Shown: positions 8,915 to 18,108, counted from the stretch's first letter. The stretch: 64,000 bases of DNA from AP-15 sp035503615 (GCA_035503615.1 DATJTI010000027.1:6253-70252), one strand, 5' to 3'. Made by a program: numbers and translations. The notes: generated from the sequence alone by a model not told the origin.

Positions 8915-10006
8915 ATGGCCGAGGTCGTGCTGCAAAACCTGAACAAGAATTTCGACGATGTTTATGCCGTCAAGGACGTGAATTTGTCGATTCGCGACAA
9001 GGAGTTCATGGTCCTGGTCGGTCCGTCGGGCTGCGGCAAGACGACGACATTGCGAATGGTGGCGGGGCTCGAATCGATCAGCTCGGGCCGCATCCTGATC
9101 GATACCAAGGTGATCAACGATCTGTCGCCGATGGATCGCGATATCGCGATGGTGTTCCAGAACTACGCGCTCTACCCGCATATGAGCGTCTACGACAACA
9201 TGGCTTTCGGCCTCAAGATGCGCAAGCTTGCCCGCACCGAGATCGGCCGGCGGGTGCAGGAGGCGGCGGAAATCCTCGGCATCGAAACACTGCTTGGCCG
9301 CAAGCCGCGCCAGCTTTCGGGCGGCCAGCGCCAGCGCGTGGCACTCGGCCGTGCGATCGTGCGCCACCCGCAAGTGTTTCTGTTTGACGAGCCGCTGTCG
9401 AACCTCGACGCCAAATTGCGGGTGCAGATGCGCGTCGAGTTGAAAAAGCTGCATGATCGGCTCGGTACGACTGCGATTTACGTGACCCACGACCAGGTTG
9501 AGGCGATGACGCTGGGCGACCGCGTTGTCGTCATGAAGGACGGGCTCGTGCAACAGGTCGGCGAGCCGCTCGAGCTCTACAACGAACCGGCCAACCGTTT
9601 TGTCGCCGGCTTTCTCGGCTCGCCGGCGATGAACTTCGCCACCGTCGCGGTGCGCGACAATGCCGGCGCGCTATGGGCTGAGGATGACGGCATTCGCATC
9701 CGGGTGCCGGGGCAGATTGCCGGCCGCCTCGGCCGCTATTGCGACCAGCAGGTGACGATGGGCATCCGTCCCGAGGATCTGCACGTCGCCGGGGCCGACG
9801 ATCCGGCCGGGCTCACCTTCGACGCCGCGGTCGAGGTCGTCGAGAAGCTCGGCTCGGAGATCCTGCTCGATGTGGCGGTCGGCAACCACACGATGGTGGC
9901 ATCGGTCGAGCCCGATGTGCGTATCAATGTCCGCGACCGGCTGCGCCTCGCGCTGAACCCGGAGCGTCTGCACTTCTTTGACGCCGCCTCCGAAGCGGTG
10001 ATCTGA
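8915..10006 (+). CDS. ABC transporter ATP-binding protein, MalK/UgpC/MsmX type
   Basis: A 363-residue ATPase. Walker A GPSGCGKT is at residues 36-43, signature LSGGQ at 134-138, and Walker B FLFDEP at 155-160 followed by the D-loop SNLDAK. After about residue 235 comes a C-terminal TOBE/OB regulatory part, as in the carbohydrate importer (CUT1) class. Length is normal for the family. It drives the two permeases just upstream. MsmX/UgpC-type ATPases can serve several importers, so it could also energise transport for the second binding protein at 10874-12214. Confidence 0.93.
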   Translation: MAEVVLQNLNKNFDDVYAVKDVNLSIRDKEFMVLVGPSGCGKTTTLRMVAGLESISSGRILIDTKVINDLSPMDRDIAMVFQNYALYPHMSVYDNMAFGLKMRKLARTEIGRRVQEAAEILGIETLLGRKPRQLSGGQRQRVALGRAIVRHPQVFLFDEPLSNLDAKLRVQMRVELKKLHDRLGTTAIYVTHDQVEAMTLGDRVVVMKDGLVQQVGEPLELYNEPANRFVAGFLGSPAMNFATVAVRDNAGALWAEDDGIRIRVPGQIAGRLGRYCDQQVTMGIRPEDLHVAGADDPAGLTFDAAVEVVEKLGSEILLDVAVGNHTMVASVEPDVRINVRDRLRLALNPERLHFFDAASEAVI

Positions 10007-10171
10007 CCGGGTTCGCCGCGCCGGCTCGGCTCGTGGCCGGGTCGACCGCCGGGGCGGGGTTGTCTGCGCGGCAAGGCTGGCTGTGCGGCGTGGCTGGTGG
10101 CGCATGGCGGGCCGGCGAACCGCGCTAACAGATGGCGGGATGAACCCGCGAAAACAGGGAGGATGGATGCG

Positions 10172-10630
10172 ATGCGAAAGTCGATGTCATGGCAAAAGTC
10201 GATGTCATGGTTGTGGATCGTCGGATGTTTCGGGCTGGCCGCCGCAGCAAACGCGCAGACGCCGCCCGCACCCGCTGCCAGTGCGGCGTTTGACGGCACC
10301 TACACGCTCCTTTCCGCGACCAGGGTAACACCGACCTACCGGACGCGAGGCGGGCAGATGTTCCAGTGCCCGGAACTCACGGCCGGGCCGCTGACCGTGG
10401 CACAGGGTCAGGCAAGCTATACGACCGCCACCGGCCACCGGCTGACCGGGACCGTTGGGCCGCAGGGCCAGCTCTCGATGCGATCGGTCGCTCCGCCGAG
10501 CAGCGGCGGCGGCTACCGGCCGGTCGAGACCGAGGTCACCGGCAATATCAGCGCCAGCGGCTACGCCCGCATCCGCCAGATCGGCAATTCATGCAGCTAC
10601 GATTTCCTCTGGCAGAGGGAAGCCAAGTAG
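10172..10630 (+). CDS. Small exported protein of unknown function within the ABC importer cluster
   Basis: A 152-residue protein. The ATG at 10172 has AGGGAGGA eight bases upstream; the ATG at 10163 is too close to that site. Residues 1-28 look like a signal peptide (hydrophobic WLWIVGCFGLAAAA, cleavage after ANA). The mature part is Thr/Gly/Gln-rich with two Cys and reads like a small beta-rich periplasmic domain (FDGTYTLLSATRV opening). I do not recognise a family. An 18-base duplication within the signal region repeats the residues KSMSW(Q). It sits between the ATPase and the second binding protein on the same strand; whether it works with the importer is inference. Confidence 0.65.
   Translation: MRKSMSWQKSMSWLWIVGCFGLAAAANAQTPPAPAASAAFDGTYTLLSATRVTPTYRTRGGQMFQCPELTAGPLTVAQGQASYTTATGHRLTGTVGPQGQLSMRSVAPPSSGGGYRPVETEVTGNISASGYARIRQIGNSCSYDFLWQREAK
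10177..10212 (+). repeat. 18-base direct tandem duplication inside a coding region
   Basis: Two adjacent near-perfect copies of an 18-base unit (AAAGTCGATGTCATGGCA, then the same with a changed end) at 10177-10194 and 10195-10212. The length is a multiple of three, so the signal peptide of the host gene gained six residues without a frameshift. Confidence 0.85.
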
Positions 10631-10873
10631 GTTTCTCTCAGAGCGGGACGATGCCGCGGGAAGCACGGCAAGAACGCGGCCCGACCCGGCATTTACGTCA
10701 TGGCAGGGGCGGCGCGGGGCATGGCGCCGACCCCGCATCTGGCGCAGGGGAAACGTTCAATGACAGAATAGACCGCAATGGCCGAACCCGCGCGCGTCGG
10801 ATCAGCGATGACCGCAGCTATCGTACAATATTTCAAAAGAAACCCGAGTAAACGCCAGGTAGGAGCACCGGTA

Positions 10874-12214
10874 ATGCCACGCACCACTCGCCGCCGTTTT
10901 CTACAGCTCTCGAGCGCCGGGACGCTGGCCGCGGGAAGCGGCGGTCTCGCCGCGATCCTCGCCTCCGGCCGGGCACCGGCCTATGCCCAGGGCACGACCC
11001 TGCATTGGCTCAAATTCGTCGATTTCGTGCCGGTCTCCGACCAGCTGCTGCGCGGCAAGATCACCGACGAATGCCAGAAGGCGCTCGGCATCAAGCTCGA
11101 GATCGAGACGATCAACGGCGACGGCGTACAGGCGCGGATCAGTTCGGCGATCCAGTCGCGCTCCGGTCCCGACATCCTAATGGCGGTCAACAACTGGGCC
11201 CAGCTCTACGCCAACAGCCTCGTCGATGTCAGCGATGTTGCCGAGGCGATCGGCAAGGAGCAGGGCGGCTATTACGAGACCGCGCGCGATGTCGCCTATG
11301 CCGGCAATCACTGGATCGCGGTCCCGTACACGATCCTCGGCACGATGCTGGTCAACCGCACCTCCTGGTTCAACGCGGTCGGCCACGGCCCCGACAAATT
11401 TCCGCAGAACTGGGACGAGTATCGGGCAGTGGGCAAGCTGCTGAAACCCAAGGGCCAACCTTATGGCCAGACCCTCGCCCACGCCTTTGGCGACGGCCCG
11501 GCCTTCTGGTATCCCTTTTTGTGGTCGTGGGGCGGCAAGGAGGTCGAGGCCGATGGCAAGACTGTCGTGCTGAACAGCAAGGAAACGCTCGAATCGGTAA
11601 AATTTGCGGTGCCGATGTGGAACGAATGCTACGATTCGGGCGGGCTTTCCTGGGATGACGCCGGCAACAACCGGGCGTTCCTATCGGATACGATCAGTTC
11701 GACCAACAACGGCGCCTCGATTTATCTATTGGCCAAGAGCAAGCCCGACAGTTATCTGACCGAGACCGGCGCGCCGATTTGCAAGGATGTCTTTCACGCG
11801 CCGTTGCCGAAGGGTCCGGGCGGGCAGTTCAGCTATCACGTGCCATTCTCGAACCTGGTCCCGACCTATACCGCCAACCAGAAACCGGCGAAGGATTTCC
11901 TGCGCTGGTTCCAGTCGAAGCCGATCTACGAGCAGTGGTTCACCTCGCAGCAGGGCTTCTCGGTCGGTTGCACCAAGGTCTGGGAACAGGACCCGCTATG
12001 GAAAATCGACCCGGTCATGGCGCCGTTCCGCACCGCCGCGGAAAGCGGCCGCTATGCCGGCTATGCCGGTCCGTCCGGTCGGGCGGCGGCCGAGGCGATC
12101 TCGAAATTCATCATCGTCGATATGTACACAAAAGCGGTGCAGGGCATGGCGCCCGAGGATGCGGTCAAATGGGCGCATGGCGAACTCGTCAGCATCTATA
12201 ACGGCAGCGGCTGA
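10874..12214 (+). CDS. Extracellular solute-binding protein (second copy), Tat-exported
   Basis: A 446-residue paralogue of the protein at 5670-6995, similar along the whole length, including the Tat region (TRRRFLQLSSAG near residue 4, cleavage after AYA) and the stretches YPFLWSWGGKEVE and EQWFTSQQGFSVG. The ATG at 10874 follows AGGTAGGAG at good spacing; an upstream extension is not signal-like. Having two binding proteins bracket one permease pair suggests duplication followed by ligand divergence. Residues in the variable N-lobe (YTILGTMLVNRTSWF versus WCVGGGLVAYRKSWF) differ, which supports different ligands (inference). It ends just before the convergent racemase gene. Confidence 0.9.
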   Translation: MPRTTRRRFLQLSSAGTLAAGSGGLAAILASGRAPAYAQGTTLHWLKFVDFVPVSDQLLRGKITDECQKALGIKLEIETINGDGVQARISSAIQSRSGPDILMAVNNWAQLYANSLVDVSDVAEAIGKEQGGYYETARDVAYAGNHWIAVPYTILGTMLVNRTSWFNAVGHGPDKFPQNWDEYRAVGKLLKPKGQPYGQTLAHAFGDGPAFWYPFLWSWGGKEVEADGKTVVLNSKETLESVKFAVPMWNECYDSGGLSWDDAGNNRAFLSDTISSTNNGASIYLLAKSKPDSYLTETGAPICKDVFHAPLPKGPGGQFSYHVPFSNLVPTYTANQKPAKDFLRWFQSKPIYEQWFTSQQGFSVGCTKVWEQDPLWKIDPVMAPFRTAAESGRYAGYAGPSGRAAAEAISKFIIVDMYTKAVQGMAPEDAVKWAHGELVSIYNGSG

Positions 12215-12232
12215 AGCGCGGCCGCCAGCGGT

Positions 12233-12901
12233 TTACCGCGGGCGCGCCCCGGTCAGGATCGCTTTGAGCGTGGCGACGGCGCTGCCCGGGCTGGTCAGCA
12301 CCGGATGGCCGAGTGCGGCACCGGCCGCCGGGGCGGCGCGCGCGGTCGAGAAATGGGCGAGCAGCACCACATCGCAATCGTCAAAGCGCGGGGCCGCCGC
12401 AGCGATCAGCCCGTCATGGGTGGCGCCGTCGCCGGCCTTCAGCGCCGCCATCGCACCCGGCACGCAATAGGTTTCGAGCGTTGCCGGCGAGCCATGCGCC
12501 AGCGCCATCGCGCGGAACTCCTCCTCCATCGATTGCACGCTCGGCGCGAACGTCGCCAGCATGCCGATCCGCTTCCCGGCGGCGAGCGCGGCTTCGAACA
12601 TCGCTTCGTTGGGTTTCAGCACCGGGATCGGCAATTCGGCCGCCGCGGTCTCGATCGCCTCGCCAAAGGCCGAGCAGGTGAAGAGGATGCCGGCAGCACC
12701 GGTCGCGGCGGCGTAGCCGGCGAGCGTCAGGATCCGCTGCCGCATCGCCTGGGTCAGCTCGCCGTCGCGCTCGCGGTCGAGGCTCAGTGAATCGTCGAGC
12801 AGATTGCTGCATTCGGCCTGCGGCCACAGCTCGCGAAACGCCGCTTCGACCGGGGCGACGGCCACCGGGGTGGCATGGATCAGGGCGATGCGCAGGCTCA
12901 T
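12233..12901 (-). CDS. Aspartate/glutamate/hydantoin racemase family protein
   Basis: A 222-residue protein of the Asp/Glu racemase superfamily. It begins with the family strand LRIALIHATPVAVAP and has the first catalytic Cys in the FTCSAFG loop near residue 76. The position where the second Cys is usual reads VVLLAHFSTARAAP, with no Cys, so a two-base racemisation is doubtful; decarboxylase or isomerase roles are known for one-Cys relatives of this fold. It is convergent with the importer cluster, 18 bases from the stop of the second binding protein, and may act on an imported compound (inference only). Confidence 0.8.
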   Translation of the reverse strand: MSLRIALIHATPVAVAPVEAAFRELWPQAECSNLLDDSLSLDRERDGELTQAMRQRILTLAGYAAATGAAGILFTCSAFGEAIETAAAELPIPVLKPNEAMFEAALAAGKRIGMLATFAPSVQSMEEEFRAMALAHGSPATLETYCVPGAMAALKAGDGATHDGLIAAAAPRFDDCDVVLLAHFSTARAAPAAGAALGHPVLTSPGSAVATLKAILTGARPR

Positions 12902-13015
12902 CCGGGGTTCCTTTAGGGTGCTGCAAGAGGTGGGTGGCGAGAGGTGCTGGATGGTGCGGCGCGATCAAGCGCGGCTTGCCGCGCGGGCGTCAAGCGCCGC
13001 CTGTCGTCGCCGGGC

Positions 13016-14791
13016 TCAGCGGCGGCCGAACAGCCGCTCGATCGCGGCCAGGTCGAGCGCCACATAGGTCGGCCGGCCATGATTGCACTGGCCGCTATTC
13101 GGGGTCGCTTCCATCTGGCGCAACAGCGCGTCCATCTCGGCTGGCGACAGCTGCCGCCCGGCGCGCACGCTGGTATGGCAGGCGAGCGTGCCGCATACGG
13201 TTTCGATCGCTTCCTTCAGCGACAGCGCGTCACCCCATTCGGCCAACTCGTCGGCGAGGTCGCGCACCAATGCTGCGATATCGAGCCCGGGCAGCAAGGC
13301 CGGCACCTCGCGCACGACAACCGCCCCCGGCCCGAAGGCTTCGATGACGAGACCGAATTCGGCAAGCTCCGCGGCACGGGCGGCGATCCGGGCCGCGGCG
13401 GCCTCGCCGAGCTCGACGATCTCGGGCAGCAGCAGGGTCTGGCGGGCGATCCCGTGCCGGGCGAGCTGCGCCTTCAGCCGCTCATGGACGAGCCGCTCAT
13501 GCGCCGCGTGCTGATCGACGAGCACGATGCCAGTCGCGGTCTCGGCGAGGATGTAGGTGCCGTGCAATTGCGCGCGCGCGGCGCCGAGCGGGGCGGCTGG
13601 TTCGGGCGGCTGGTCCGCGGCACGGGCGAATGGCGGCGGTGCGCCGTCATCGGCCTCGGCAAAACCGGTGGGCCCGGTCGCCGGCGGCGGCGGAAAGCTC
13701 AGATGCAATGGCCGGGTCAGCGCCGCAGCGGCCGCGCCGGGATCGGCCGACCCCGGCCGGAACGCGCCCAGTGCCGCGGCGGCGACCGTCGTCGACGCAC
13801 GATGCCCGGCGGCGGCGAGCGCGTTGCGCAAGGCGCCGACGATCAGCCCGCGCACCAATGCGGCGTCGCGAAACCGGATCTCGGCCTTGGCCGGGTGGAC
13901 GTTGACGTCGATCTCGTCCTCGGGCCCATCGACAAACAGAGCGACGATCGGGTGGCGGTCGCGCGCCAACAGGTCCTGATAGGCGCCGCGCACCGCGCCC
14001 GCGAGCAATTTGTCGCGCACCGGGCGGCCGTTGACGACGAGGTACTGGTCGCGCGGCAGAGCCCGGTTCAGGGTCGGCAGCCCGGCCCGGCCCGAGAGCC
14101 GAAAACCGCCACGCTCGGCTTCAATCGGCAAGGAATTCTCGGCGAAATCGCGGCCGAGCAGGGCGGCAAGCCGGGTCCGCCGCTCGCCGGTGGCCGGCAA
14201 GCGCAGCAAGGCGCGCTCGTCCTCGGCGGTGACCGTGAAGGCGATCGCTGGATAAGCCATCGCCAGCCGGCGCACCGCATCGACCGCCAATTCGCGCTCG
14301 GTGCGAGCGGTCTTCAGAAATTTGAGCCGCGCCGGCGTCGCATAGAACAGGTCACGCACCTCGACCCGCGTGCCTGGTGCCGCAGCCGCCGGAACCGGCG
14401 CCGATTTGACCCCGGCTTCGACCGTGATCGCCCAGCCATTCTTGGCCCCGGGCAGCCGCGAGACGATGCGCAGCCGGCTGACCGCACCGATCGACGGCAA
14501 GGCTTCGCCGCGAAAGCCGAGCGCCGCGATCCGAATGAGATCGTCCGCCGGCAATTTCGAGGTGCAGTGGCGCTCGACCGCCAGGCCGAGCTCGTCCGGG
14601 CTCATGCCGTCGCCATCATCGCCGACCATGATCAGCGCCTGCCCGCCCGCGGCAAGCGTGACATCGATCTGCCGGGCCGCGGCGTCGATCGCGTTCTCGA
14701 CCAGTTCCTTGACCGCCGCCGCCGGGCGCTCGACCACCTCGCCGGCGGCGATGCGGTTGACCAGAACCGGCGGCAACAGGCGGATCGGCAT
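13016..14791 (-). CDS. mutL: DNA mismatch repair protein MutL, endonuclease-motif type
   Basis: A 591-residue MutL. The N-terminal GHKL ATPase is complete: VENAIDA at about 31-37, DDGDGMSP near 58, GFRGEALPS at 92-100 and the NVHPAKAEIRF box near 297. A Pro/Ala-rich linker spans about 345-405. The C-terminal domain has DQHAAHERLVHE at 426-437, matching the DQHA(X)2E(X)4E metal site of nicking MutL proteins, and CNHGRPT near the end. The organism therefore probably relies on MutL cleavage rather than MutH. The start at 14791 gives the classical MPIRLLPP opening. Upstream lie four 16-base repeats that separate it from the PAP2 gene. Confidence 0.96.
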   Translation of the reverse strand: MPIRLLPPVLVNRIAAGEVVERPAAAVKELVENAIDAAARQIDVTLAAGGQALIMVGDDGDGMSPDELGLAVERHCTSKLPADDLIRIAALGFRGEALPSIGAVSRLRIVSRLPGAKNGWAITVEAGVKSAPVPAAAAPGTRVEVRDLFYATPARLKFLKTARTERELAVDAVRRLAMAYPAIAFTVTAEDERALLRLPATGERRTRLAALLGRDFAENSLPIEAERGGFRLSGRAGLPTLNRALPRDQYLVVNGRPVRDKLLAGAVRGAYQDLLARDRHPIVALFVDGPEDEIDVNVHPAKAEIRFRDAALVRGLIVGALRNALAAAGHRASTTVAAAALGAFRPGSADPGAAAAALTRPLHLSFPPPPATGPTGFAEADDGAPPPFARAADQPPEPAAPLGAARAQLHGTYILAETATGIVLVDQHAAHERLVHERLKAQLARHGIARQTLLLPEIVELGEAAAARIAARAAELAEFGLVIEAFGPGAVVVREVPALLPGLDIAALVRDLADELAEWGDALSLKEAIETVCGTLACHTSVRAGRQLSPAEMDALLRQMEATPNSGQCNHGRPTYVALDLAAIERLFGRR

Positions 14792-14864
14792 CGGCGCAGT
14801 CTATCGCCGTGCCCCCTGGCCGGGACAGGGTTTTGTCGGCGAGGGTGGGGCTTTGTCGCCCCAG

Positions 14865-14935
14865 CTCAAGTCGAGGCGGGCTCAGGTCGAAGCGGGCTCA
14901 GGTCGGAGCGGGCTCAGGTCGAAGCGGGCTCAGGG
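14865..14935 (+). repeat. 16-base tandem repeat, about 4.4 copies
   Basis: Units of CTCAGGTCGAAGCGGG occur at 14865-14880 (two changes), 14881-14896, 14897-14912 (one change) and 14913-14928, with a partial copy to 14935 that reaches the stop region of the PAP2 gene. It lies in the short spacer ahead of mutL and carries no reading frame of its own. Confidence 0.9.
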
Positions 14936-15790
14936 CAACATCGCCGCCGGATGGTGCCGTCGCGCCGGAGCGGTGACCGCGGTCGTCATGATCGCCAGCC
15001 CGGCGACCGCGGCGCCGGCGATCAGATCGACCAGGTAATGCGGCCCGAAGCTCGGGATCGACAGGACCATGATGGTGTCGACGAGCATCACCGGGAACAG
15101 CAGGCCCGAACGGCGATGCGCCCAGACCAGCAATACCGCTAGGACCATGTGGTAGGACGGGAACGAGATCAGCCCTTGCAGCCGGGTCATGTCAAACGAT
15201 AGCGGGCCGCCATTGCGCAATGCCAGCAGCGTCGCAAGGCCAGGCTGGCCGCCCCGCTGCAGCGGTCCGAGCGCCGGGAAGGACACGAACAGCGCCGTGG
15301 TGATCAGCAGGCTGACGATATTGTTTGCCAGAAGCTCGTAGTTGCGGTCATCGCGATCGCGCAATGCGAAATAGATGACCGAGATCAGGATCTGCGGCAT
15401 CAGGCTCAGATAACCGAGCCATAGCACAAACCGCATCGCCGGATGCGCTGCCAGAAAATCGTACCAGGCGCTCCAGTCGAAGCCGAGCGCGGCGTCGCCC
15501 GCGGCAAGCGTCGCATCGTGGACCGGCCCGCCGCAGGCTGCGGCGATATAGGTCAGAATCGCACCGGCATTCGAGAACACGACCCAGAGGAGTGTCCAAT
15601 GGGCCAGATTGGCGAGGCGCTCGCTGCGCCCCGACAGCCGGTAGAACAGCGCCAATCCGCCGGTCCCGGCGCCGGCCAGCACGAGGCGGCCCCAATTGGT
15701 GAAAGAGAGCTGCAGGCGATGGCACAGCACGAGATCGACCAGCGACAGCACCATCACCGCCATCCAGATCACGCAGACGCGGCACCGCAT
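14930..15790 (-). CDS. PAP2-superfamily integral membrane protein (inositolphosphotransferase-like type)
   Basis: A 286-residue membrane protein with about six to seven hydrophobic segments. The ATG at 15790 has GGGAGGT upstream and opens MRCRVCVIWMAVMVLS as a first membrane helix. The second half shows SFPSYHMVLAVLL and later SFGPHYLVDLIAG, the second and third phosphatase-type motifs with their catalytic His residues, as in the PAP2_3 (Aur1/Ipt1-like) branch. Likely acts on lipid phosphates or transfers a phospho-headgroup at the membrane. No neighbour hints at the substrate. The C-terminus runs into a repeat array at 14929-14935. Confidence 0.82.
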   Translation of the reverse strand: MRCRVCVIWMAVMVLSLVDLVLCHRLQLSFTNWGRLVLAGAGTGGLALFYRLSGRSERLANLAHWTLLWVVFSNAGAILTYIAAACGGPVHDATLAAGDAALGFDWSAWYDFLAAHPAMRFVLWLGYLSLMPQILISVIYFALRDRDDRNYELLANNIVSLLITTALFVSFPALGPLQRGGQPGLATLLALRNGGPLSFDMTRLQGLISFPSYHMVLAVLLVWAHRRSGLLFPVMLVDTIMVLSIPSFGPHYLVDLIAGAAVAGLAIMTTAVTAPARRHHPAAMLP

Positions 15791-16037
15791 CCGGACCTCC
15801 CGATCGACCCGGCATGCTCGGCCCGGTGCGATTGAGAAGTGCTGAATGGAAATGATCGGTTTGTTCCACTCGGGTGCCGCGGCCAAAAGGCGCGACCGGC
15901 CCCTGGTCGAGCCTCGCTTTCCCGACAAGAATGGTGGCAGGCTGCCGCATCGACCAGCGTGATGGCGAGACGTGATCGGCGTCTCTCGCCAGACCACAGC
16001 CCCCGCACCATCTCTCGCGGAGAAACCGGAGATCGAC

Positions 16038-16487
16038 ATGGCCAATTATCGCAAGACCGCCGAAGCCGTCGCCGCACTGACCCCCGAGCAATACCGGGTC
16101 ACCCAGCAAAGTGCCACCGAGCGTCCCGGCAGCGGCAAGTATCTGCACAACAAGGAACCCGGCATCTATGTCGATGTGGTGTCGGGCGAACCGCTGTTCG
16201 CGTCATCCGACAAGTATGAATCAGGATGCGGCTGGCCGAGCTTCACCAAGCCGATCGAGCCCGCGAACATCGCCGAGCAGCGCGATACCTCGCACGGCAT
16301 GATCCGCACCGAGGTGCGCTCGGCGCATGGCGACAGCCATCTCGGCCACGTGTTTCCGGACGGTCCGCGCGATCGCGGCGGTCTGCGCTATTGCATCAAC
16401 TCGGCCTCGCTCCGCTTTGTCCATCGCGACGACATGGTGGCACTGGGCTATGGCGCCTATCTCGATCAGGTCGAAGACCCGGCCTGA
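16038..16487 (+). CDS. msrB: Peptide methionine-(R)-S-oxide reductase MsrB, zinc-free type
   Basis: A 149-residue enzyme that reduces methionine-R-sulfoxide in proteins. The ATG at 16038 (MANYRKT) follows a GGAG site. Family motifs present: SGCGWPSF, HLGHVFPDGP, and the catalytic Cys in RYCINSASLRF. The resolving Cys is probably the one in SGCGW. The two CxxC pairs that bind zinc in many MsrB proteins are missing (the text reads IYVDVVSGEPLFASSD), so this is the metal-free form seen in MsrA/B fusions. The partner stereo-enzyme msrA is at 18610-19266. Confidence 0.95.
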   Translation: MANYRKTAEAVAALTPEQYRVTQQSATERPGSGKYLHNKEPGIYVDVVSGEPLFASSDKYESGCGWPSFTKPIEPANIAEQRDTSHGMIRTEVRSAHGDSHLGHVFPDGPRDRGGLRYCINSASLRFVHRDDMVALGYGAYLDQVEDPA

Positions 16488-16517
16488 CCGGCGCCGGAGC
16501 CAACCGCGGAGGCCGGA

Positions 16518-17195
16518 ATGTTCTGCGTGATCTTCGAAGTGCAGCCGCACCCCGCGCAATGGGAAGCCTATCTCGGCAATGCCCGATTGCTGCGGCCGGA
16601 ACTCGAGCGGATCGACGGCTTTATCGACAATATCCGGTATCGCAGCCTGACCCGCGACGGCTGGATTCTGTCGCTGTCAAGCTGGCGCGACGAGAAGTCG
16701 GTGATCCGCTGGCGGACCCGGCCGCAGCATCACGAGGCGCAGCAGCGCGGCCGCGGTGAAATCCTCGCGGATTATCACCTGCGGGTCGGCGAGATCACCG
16801 CGGACACCCGGCTACCCGAGGGATGCCGGGTGGTCGAGCAGCGCCTCGACGAGACCGAAACCGGAGCGGCCAGGGCAGTCATGCTCGTCGATGCGAAGCG
16901 TCCCGCCACCCTCGCGCAGAACGCCGCGGCGGACGCGGTGGCGCGATCTCTCGGGCATGACCCGGGCGCGCAGGGTCTCGTCGGCTGGGACGTCTTCGAC
17001 GCGGTGCTAACGCCGGGCGAGCTTATCCTGATGATGTCGTGGCGCGACCCTGACGCGGCGACCCGCTTCGCGCTGAGCGCGTCGCTACCGCACGACGCCC
17101 GCCTGCGGCAGATCCGGATCATCCGTGATTACGGCATGTTCGACCGGCGCGAAGCACCGCAATACCATCTGCCGGCGACCCGCCACCTTTCGTGA
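16518..17195 (+). CDS. Protein with two antibiotic biosynthesis monooxygenase (ABM)-like domains
   Basis: A 225-residue protein that reads as two related ferredoxin-like halves. The first, residues 1-90, has FCVIFEVQPHPAQWEAYL, LERIDGFI and LSLSSWRDEKSVIRWRT plus HHEAQQRGRGEILADY, a standard ABM pattern; the second, from about 115, repeats the strand order (GLVGWDVFDAV, LILMMSWRDPDAATRF). Such proteins are small cofactor-poor oxygenases or stress proteins; no reaction can be assigned. It starts 30 bases after msrB with GGAGGCCGGA upstream and may share its message, which would fit an oxidative-stress context. Confidence 0.8.
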   Translation: MFCVIFEVQPHPAQWEAYLGNARLLRPELERIDGFIDNIRYRSLTRDGWILSLSSWRDEKSVIRWRTRPQHHEAQQRGRGEILADYHLRVGEITADTRLPEGCRVVEQRLDETETGAARAVMLVDAKRPATLAQNAAADAVARSLGHDPGAQGLVGWDVFDAVLTPGELILMMSWRDPDAATRFALSASLPHDARLRQIRIIRDYGMFDRREAPQYHLPATRHLS

Positions 17196-17300
17196 CCGGT
17201 GATGACAGGCGACGACGATCGGCGGTTCCGGGGGCCGGCCCTGCGCCCCTGCGCCGTTTGACGGGTTTGCCGCTCGGAGGGGCTTGGCGCCGACCCGCGT

Positions 17301-17972
17301 CTAGCGCGCAGCACTCGCGGTTTTTTCGCGCATCAGATCGAGCAGGCCCTGGACCTGGCCGCCGTGGCGCTGGATCACCGAGGCGAATTCGGAGCGCTGC
17401 GTCACCGCCATGCTGACCCCTTCGACGATGACGTCGCTGATCTTGAACTGGCCGTCATCGTTGATCAGCCGCCAGTCGACCTTGAGCGGTTGCGGCGCAC
17501 CGGGTGTGATCACATCGGTCGAGACGATGACCGCATCCTGATCGGGCCGGCTGCCGCTGACCTTGAACTGCTCACCATTGAAATCGGACAACCGCGCCGT
17601 ATAGACGAAGACGACATAGTCTTCGAACAATTTAAGGAATTCTTTTTGCTCTTCGGGGCTTGCGGTACGCCAATAGCGGCCGAGAACAAAACGGGCGATG
17701 CCGGGACAATCGAAATCGTTGCGGAACAGTTCCCGGAACCGCGCCCGGCGCTCGGCGATCGGGGTCTGCTTGTTGAGCACGACGAGAGCGCTGCTCCACA
17801 ACCGGTTCATAAATGCGACGGCGGCCGGGCTGCTGCTCGGGGCTGCGGCCAATCCGGGCCCGGCAGCTCCGATCGTCAGCAGCACGCCCAGCATCAGGCG
17901 GCGGGTCAGCGGTGGGGCCCAATGTCGTCCGGCGGATCGCGCGACCGGGATGCGCCAGCGGGAAAAAGCCAT
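17301..17972 (-). CDS. MlaC/Ttg2D-family phospholipid-binding periplasmic protein
   Basis: A 223-residue exported protein. The ATG at 17972 has AAGGGGGA upstream and is followed by a basic region and the signal sequence LMLGVLLTIGAAGPGLAAA. The mature part has the MlaC pattern: FRELFRNDFDCPGIARFVLGRYW, then EFLKLFEDYVVFVYTARLSD, and a closing SMAVTQRSEFASVIQRHGG. MlaC shuttles phospholipids across the periplasm; relatives in alphaproteobacteria also occur in hopanoid loci as HpnM. No mlaABDEF or hopanoid genes are close by, so which of the two roles applies is open. Confidence 0.88.
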   Translation of the reverse strand: MAFSRWRIPVARSAGRHWAPPLTRRLMLGVLLTIGAAGPGLAAAPSSSPAAVAFMNRLWSSALVVLNKQTPIAERRARFRELFRNDFDCPGIARFVLGRYWRTASPEEQKEFLKLFEDYVVFVYTARLSDFNGEQFKVSGSRPDQDAVIVSTDVITPGAPQPLKVDWRLINDDGQFKISDVIVEGVSMAVTQRSEFASVIQRHGGQVQGLLDLMREKTASAAR

Positions 17973-18108
17973 GGTCACTGTCCCCCTTCGGCCTTGGCTC
18001 ATGATCCTCTATACCGCGCCGCCTCGCGGCTGACAATATCGTCACATGCCGGCGGCAGCGCAACCGGCGACAGCACCCGCTTATGGCGGCCGCCAGCGCC
18101 CGCCCGGT

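Noticed and set aside
12944..15142. Very long open frame on the strand opposite mutL (over 700 codons)
   Set aside because: It is Arg/Gly/Asp-rich with no motif, and lies exactly antisense to mutL, the usual ghost frame in high-G+C DNA.
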